Assembly (NCBI GenBank): GCA_902781895.1
Contig: CACZLA010000020.1
Location: 1-34,298 of the forward strand
Reading direction: 5' to 3'
Length of the DNA: 34,298 nt
From: an uncultured Lachnospiraceae bacterium
GTDB lineage: Bacteria > Bacillota > Clostridia > Lachnospirales > Lachnospiraceae
The position numbers were made by a program, and so were the translations under genes. Position 1 is the stretch's first letter, and every line of letters starts with the position of its first letter. This document shows, piece by piece, positions 30,119 to 34,298 of this stretch. The notes below the pieces were generated by a model that was not told the DNA's origin, searched no databases, and saw only the letters and a program-made list of their open reading frames with translations.

Positions 30119-32842
30119 TTATTTTTTCATGCGTGTACGTTTGATGATCTTTGTTATCTCAACTATCGGAATTATGAGAAATGCTATTCCGACTGCTACT
30201 GCGAATTCCTTCAGACTGATATGACTGAAGGAGAATTTATCTCTCAGGAACGGAACATAAAGGATGGTCACTGTAAGTACCAGTGCCAGAGCCAGTGTTC
30301 CCCAAAGTATCTTATTCTGCTTTTTAAGCTTGAATATAGACTCAGTCCTTGAACGCATGTTAAAGCTGTGGAATACCTCCACCAGTGAAAGTGTAAGGAA
30401 CGCCATAGTCATTCCGTCAGCTGAAGTCTTTATAGCCCATGAACCGCTCTCCATATAGTTACCCACCATATATGAGAAAACAGTAAGTACTGCTATCACC
30501 AGACCATGGATAACAATATCAAGTCCCATACCGCCTGCGAATATACCTTCGCTCTTATCTCTCGGCGGCTGCTTCATAGTATCTGCCTCTGCCTCTTCCA
30601 TACCAAGTCCCAGTGCAGGGAAGCAGTCTGTAATAAGGTTGATCCAGAGCAGATGTGCAGGCTTCAGAATAGTAAAGTTAAGTATCGTAGCGATAAGTAT
30701 AGCCATAACCTCTGCCAGATTGGAAGAGATAAGGAACTGGATAGACTTACGTATGTTGTCATATATCCTACGTCCTTCTGCTACTGCTGCAACGATGGTT
30801 GCAAAGTTATCATCAGTAAGGATCATGTCTGCCACGTTCTTTGTAACATCAGTTCCCGTGATACCCATCCCGACACCGATATCAGCCGACTTGATAGAAG
30901 GTGCATCATTAACACCGTCTCCTGTCATGGCTGTAACCTTGCCCTTCTTCTTCCAGGCATTTACAATTCTTACCTTATGCTCAGGCTGAACTCTGGCATA
31001 AACAGAATAGTCTGCAACATGCTTCATGAAGTAATCATCCGAAAGCTCCTCCAGCTCCGAACCGGTGATTGCTTCATATCTTACAGCCTGACCATTTTCA
31101 TCAACTCCCTCAAGGATTCCAAGCTCACCTGCTATGGCTACGGCTGTATCCCTGTGGTCACCTGTTATCATTATCGGACGGATGCCGGCCTTACGGCACT
31201 CACCTATGGCAACCTTTACCTCAGGTCTGATAGGATCGATCATTCCGTCAAGTCCCACATAAATGAGATTTTTCTCAAGAGCCTCCGGCGAATAGTCTGT
31301 AGGCTCCTTATCATATTTACGATATCCGAGAGCAAGAACTCTTAAGGCCTGATCGGCCATTCTCTTGTTCTCAACCTTAATATCATTTTCTACTTCAGGT
31401 GTAAGCTCAAGGATCTGTCCATCCTTGAGGTAATGTGTACACTGTGCAAGCACGCAGTCAGGCGCACCCTTTGTGAACTGTACAAATCCACTCTCAGGAT
31501 CCTTATGAACGGTAGTCATCATCTTTCTGAGAGAATCAAATGGAGCTTCACCGATTCGCTCATATGTATCCTTAAGAACCCCCTTAGGCATTCCATTCAT
31601 AGCAGCATCAGTAACAAGCGCACACTCTGTAGCCTCTCCGACAGCCTTGTCTGTCTCCCACTCAGCATCGCAGCAAAGAGCCATACCGATAACAAGAATT
31701 CGGCCATCGTCTGAAGGTATCTCCTTCTTTTCTTCACCGCCGGTCTTAAAGGAACCGTCTCTTACATTCACATGCTCAACAACGGTCATCTTGTTCTGTG
31801 TAAGAGTACCTGTCTTATCCGAGCAAATGATCTGTGTACATCCGAGAGTCTCAACTGCAGTCAGCTTTCTGATGATTGCATGCTTCTCTGACATACGAGT
31901 TACACCCAATGAAAGAAGCACTGTGACAACTGCGGCGAGTCCTTCCGGAATGGCAGCAACTGCAAGTGAAATAGCGATCATAAATGTATCAAGGAACACA
32001 TCTCTTGTAAGAGGAGTTCCGTTCACAAGGCATCTGCCTATGTTAAGTCCAAATATAACTACACAGATAATGATGACCATAACTGTAAGTATCTTGGAAA
32101 GTTCCTTCAGCTTTAACTGAAGCGGAGTCTCCTCATCACCTGCCTGAGACAGCTGATCAGCTATCTTACCCATCTCTGTGTTCATACCTGTTCCGACTAC
32201 AACGGCCTTGCATCTTCCGTACTGAACAGATGAACCCATATATACCATATTGGCTCTGTCGCCAAGAGGAATATCCGTAGCCCCGCCAAGCTCCAGTTTA
32301 TCTGCGGATTTATCTGACGGAACAGACTCTCCGGTAAGTGCAGCCTCCTCAACCTTGAGAGAAGCAGCCTCTATAATACGTGCATCAGCAGGAACAGCAT
32401 CTCCCGCTTCCATTGTGATTATATCTCCGGGAACGAGCTCGGCAGCCGGAACTACCATCACCTGACCACCTCTTATAACCTTTGAAGTGGCTGCCGACAT
32501 CTCCTGAAGTGCAGCTATTGCAGACTCAGCCTTTGACTCCTGATAAACTCCAAGGACTGCATTCACAATAACTACCGAAAGAATAATTATAGTATCAGCA
32601 ATACTGTCATTACTAAGTATAGCCGTAACTGCAGAAATGATAGCAGCAACGATAAGTATAATCGTCATCGGCTCACATAATTCCTTGAAGAACTTCTTGA
32701 TGACACTTTCCTTTTCTTTCTCTACGAGCTTATTCTCGCCAAATTTATCCAGACGATTTTTTGCCTCCTCCTGAGACAGTCCACCGGGCGTAGTCGCCTG
32801 TTCTTCTAAAACCTTTCCAAAGCTTTCCAAATAGTATTTCAT
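30119..32842 (-). CDS. Ca2+-transporting P-type ATPase (P2A, SERCA-like), 907 residues
   Basis: A full-length cation pump of the plasma membrane that exports Ca2+ at the cost of ATP. N-terminal cation ATPase domain (1-50); actuator with LTGES (169-173); AIPEGL in M4 (Glu300); phosphorylation site ICSDKTGTLTQNK (Asp342); nucleotide domain FTKGAPD; hinge MTGDGVNDAPS (639-649); M5 SSNLAEV (Asn708, Glu711); M6 LLWINLITDCFPAL (Asn735, Asp739). These residues correspond to both Ca2+ sites of SERCA, so two-site binding is likely rather than the one-site PMR1 pattern. The ribosome binding site AAGGGA lies in a triplicated 15-base repeat. The cysE gene ends 127 bases upstream. Confidence 0.93.
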   Translation of the reverse strand: MKYYLESFGKVLEEQATTPGGLSQEEAKNRLDKFGENKLVEKEKESVIKKFFKELCEPMTIILIVAAIISAVTAILSNDSIADTIIILSVVIVNAVLGVYQESKAESAIAALQEMSAATSKVIRGGQVMVVPAAELVPGDIITMEAGDAVPADARIIEAASLKVEEAALTGESVPSDKSADKLELGGATDIPLGDRANMVYMGSSVQYGRCKAVVVGTGMNTEMGKIADQLSQAGDEETPLQLKLKELSKILTVMVIIICVVIFGLNIGRCLVNGTPLTRDVFLDTFMIAISLAVAAIPEGLAAVVTVLLSLGVTRMSEKHAIIRKLTAVETLGCTQIICSDKTGTLTQNKMTVVEHVNVRDGSFKTGGEEKKEIPSDDGRILVIGMALCCDAEWETDKAVGEATECALVTDAAMNGMPKGVLKDTYERIGEAPFDSLRKMMTTVHKDPESGFVQFTKGAPDCVLAQCTHYLKDGQILELTPEVENDIKVENKRMADQALRVLALGYRKYDKEPTDYSPEALEKNLIYVGLDGMIDPIRPEVKVAIGECRKAGIRPIMITGDHRDTAVAIAGELGILEGVDENGQAVRYEAITGSELEELSDDYFMKHVADYSVYARVQPEHKVRIVNAWKKKGKVTAMTGDGVNDAPSIKSADIGVGMGITGTDVTKNVADMILTDDNFATIVAAVAEGRRIYDNIRKSIQFLISSNLAEVMAILIATILNFTILKPAHLLWINLITDCFPALGLGMEEAEADTMKQPPRDKSEGIFAGGMGLDIVIHGLVIAVLTVFSYMVGNYMESGSWAIKTSADGMTMAFLTLSLVEVFHSFNMRSRTESIFKLKKQNKILWGTLALALVLTVTILYVPFLRDKFSFSHISLKEFAVAVGIAFLIIPIVEITKIIKRTRMKK

Positions 32843-32845
32843 CGT

Positions 32846-32890
32846 TTGTTCCCTTTTTTATTGTTCCCTTTTTTATTGTTCCCTTTTTTA
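32846..32890. repeat. Triplicated 15-base unit carrying the ATPase ribosome binding site
   Basis: TTGTTCCCTTTTTTA occurs three times head to tail (32846-32860, 32861-32875, 32876-32890). On the mRNA strand each unit reads TAAAAAAGGGAACAA, so three ribosome binding sites are stacked; the last is about eight bases from the ATG. Confidence 0.92.
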
Positions 32891-32969
32891 TCGTATATTA
32901 TTATCGTTTATTATCACTTATCATCATAGACTATTAACATTTTTTATTAGCATCTTTAGTTAACATCCA

Positions 32970-33752
32970 TCAGATAATATAGAACCACTGGTTGTCATCT
33001 TCATCGGCATTCTTCGGAAATGCCTGACCATCAAACTTAAGCTCCTGATTTGCTACATGAACCTTCGTTCCTGCCGGAACAGACTTTGTAAGGAATACGT
33101 TTCCTCCTATAACAGAGCCCTCACCTATAACTGTATCTCCGCCAAGTATAGATGCACCCGAATAGATAGTTACATTATCCTCAATGGTCGGATGACGTTT
33201 TTTATCGATGAGCCCTCTTCCGCCTCTTGTTGAAAGTGCTCCGAGAGTAACACCCTGATATATCTTTACATTTTCTCCGATAACAGTAGTCTCACCGACT
33301 ACAACTCCGGTTCCGTGATCGATGAAAAAGTACTTTCCGATAGTCGCACCCGGGTTGATATCTATTCCCGTCTTACTATGTGCAATCTCAGTCATGACAC
33401 GGGGTAGAATGGGAATTCCCAGCTGATACAGAACATGTGCATATCTCTGAACCGAGATTGCGAAAAGTCCCGGATAGGCTATAATGATCGCATCCTTAGA
33501 CTCAGCCGCAGGATCACCCACATAGAGAGCCTCGATATCCGTATCAAGATACTCCCTTATCTCCGGAAGCTTCTTCATGAACTGCACCGTATAATCCTCA
33601 GATACGATCCTGATCTCCTCTTCGGTTTTACCCTTCATCCTTTCATCAAAATGAAGTGCCAGAGATATCTGCTTATTGAGATTATAAGCCACATCCTCCG
33701 TCATCGACGCTATAGTCGTGCTCAGATTGTAAATCTTATATGTACGATCCAC
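32970..33752 (-). CDS. cysE: Serine O-acetyltransferase, 5'-truncated
   Basis: The enzyme acetylates serine in cysteine synthesis. The catalytic left-handed beta-helix is complete: AHSKTGIDINPGATIGKYFFIDHGTGVVVGETTVIGENVKIYQGVTLGAL in order, with the active DHGTG, then STRGGR, KRHPTIEDNVTIYSGASILGG and VIGGNVFLT. The helical N-terminal part includes SYPGLF-like AYPGLFAISVQRYAHVLYQLGI. GTG at 33752 is the only near start, but no ribosome binding site precedes it. The frame continues upstream as PFQILYKLNHIVYAGYYV, similar to the family's FPGYY region, until a stop at 33804. Relatives have about 40 more residues before that point. So the true start has been cut off by the junction to the ParA-bearing DNA. 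Confidence 0.88.
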   Translation of the reverse strand: MDRTYKIYNLSTTIASMTEDVAYNLNKQISLALHFDERMKGKTEEEIRIVSEDYTVQFMKKLPEIREYLDTDIEALYVGDPAAESKDAIIIAYPGLFAISVQRYAHVLYQLGIPILPRVMTEIAHSKTGIDINPGATIGKYFFIDHGTGVVVGETTVIGENVKIYQGVTLGALSTRGGRGLIDKKRHPTIEDNVTIYSGASILGGDTVIGEGSVIGGNVFLTKSVPAGTKVHVANQELKFDGQAFPKNADEDDNQWFYII

Positions 33753-33799
33753 ATAATAACCTGCATAAACAATATGATTCAGCTTATATAAAATTTGAA

Positions 33800-33946
33800 A
33801 TGGTTATAAAAGCATTAGATACTTCAATAGAAGATTTTGTACATTGCAAAAATAATAATATTGTATTTGAAGATGAATTTCCAAAAGATTTTCCTTACGT
33901 ATTCGTACATGATGATTATGAAGATGAGGAGGGAGATTATGAGTAA
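33800..33946 (+). CDS. Small acidic protein upstream of parA, 48 residues
   Basis: Starting at ATG 33800 the product reads MVIKALDTSIEDFVHCKNNN and ends in an acidic tail (HDDYEDEEGDYE). The stop overlaps the parA start by eight bases (ATGAGTAA), so translation is coupled. No ribosome binding site precedes this ATG, and the frame is open upstream across the junction, so the real N-terminus may be missing. The family is not recognised; the arrangement with ParA recalls small genes next to partition ATPases in Firmicute conjugative elements. Confidence 0.5.
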   Translation: MVIKALDTSIEDFVHCKNNNIVFEDEFPKDFPYVFVHDDYEDEEGDYE

Positions 33947-34298
33947 AACTATATCTATAGCTAATCAAAAAGGAGGAGTTGGTAAGACAACAACAACATT
34001 ATCATTAGGAGTTGCATTAGCACAAAAAGGTAAAAAGGTTTTGCTTATAGATGCAGATCCACAAGGAAATTTAACAACTTGTTTAGGAATAGAAAATGAA
34101 GATTATAAGTATTCAATTTCAGATTTAATGAATTCCGTAATGATTGGAAAAGAATTCAATGCAAATGAGGTTATACTACATACAAAAGAAAATGTTGATT
34201 TAATTCCTGCAAATATTGAATTATCTGCAACAGAAATGAATTTAGGCAACGCAATGTGCAGAGAATTTGTTCTAAATAATTCAATAAGGAATATAAAA
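33939..34298 (+). CDS. ParA/Soj-type partition ATPase, N-terminal part
   Basis: The first 120 residues of a ParA-family ATPase run off the window. The deviant Walker A motif ANQKGGVGKTTTTLSLGVAL (8-27) with its signature lysine is intact, followed by KVLLIDADPQGNLTTCLG (switch/Walker A' region) and VDLIPANIELSATEMNL. GAGGAGG lies seven bases before the ATG. Such proteins segregate plasmids or integrative elements with ParB. Codon use is strongly AT-rich (ATA, TTA, AAA), unlike the core genes to the left, and the strand is opposite. This is the edge of a mobile element or of foreign DNA joined to cysE. Confidence 0.92.
   Translation, partial: MSKTISIANQKGGVGKTTTTLSLGVALAQKGKKVLLIDADPQGNLTTCLGIENEDYKYSISDLMNSVMIGKEFNANEVILHTKENVDLIPANIELSATEMNLGNAMCREFVLNNSIRNIK

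Noticed and set aside
30506-31345. 279-residue open frame on the plus strand
   Set aside because: It lies wholly antisense to the P-type ATPase, whose motifs are complete; the frame is rich in Cys, His and Ser as expected from reverse reading, and has no ribosome binding site.

Overview
The window looks like part of the chromosome of a low-to-moderate GC, gut or rumen type Clostridia, most likely a Lachnospiraceae. Grounds: strong AAGGAGG-type ribosome binding sites, an L10-leader-controlled rplJ-rplL pair, a cellobiose 2-epimerase, a DUF1846 protein, large solute-binding lipoproteins with an extra N-terminal domain, and a protein made of choline-binding-type repeats. Almost everything is on the minus strand. 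Exceptions are the repeat protein at 10638 and the two genes at the right end.

Region A (1-560) is the C-terminal part of an FMN-dependent alpha-hydroxy acid dehydrogenase. It is visibly GC-richer than what follows and its N-terminal half is missing. Region B (about 560-9300) is an AT-rich accessory island. It holds a helix-turn-helix regulator with three operator-like dyads (562-1555), a small gene, the wreck of a DNA polymerase beta-superfamily (RlaP/YcgL-like) nucleotidyltransferase (1885-2584) with another decayed frame before it, a small lysine-rich protein, a second helix-turn-helix regulator, and a two-gene recombinase operon. That operon encodes a 1046-residue protein whose C-terminal domain looks like a catalytically dead tyrosine recombinase, followed by a 476-residue tyrosine recombinase that keeps most catalytic residues. 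The pair, with repeat-rich DNA at 4315-4523, is the best candidate for an undescribed system: a two-subunit recombinase with a giant pseudo-enzyme partner.

Region C (9359-33800) is core-like DNA. rplL and rplJ have a leader, an attenuator and a terminator. A secreted repeat protein diverges from them. Then, reading on the minus strand from 26699 to 12191, comes one long tight gene string: DUF1846 protein, two paralogous solute-binding lipoproteins, two CUT1-type sugar permeases, a HlyD-type adaptor, a MacB-core-like membrane protein and HypF. No ABC ATPase is present, and several of these proteins carry unusual charged low-complexity cytoplasmic segments. Upstream of that, from 33752 to 26879, is cysE, a Ca2+-type P-ATPase, a DUF6062-like protein, cellobiose 2-epimerase and an orphan PTS IIC protein, closed by a strong terminator.

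Region D (about 33790-34298) switches abruptly to AT-rich plus-strand DNA with a small acidic protein overlapping a ParA-type ATPase, as in plasmids and integrative elements. The switch removes the 5' end of cysE. Both window ends are therefore junctions that cut conserved enzymes, either real insertions or assembly joins. No tRNA, rRNA or CRISPR array was seen. Composition statements are by eye, and family names are from recognition of motifs, not searches.
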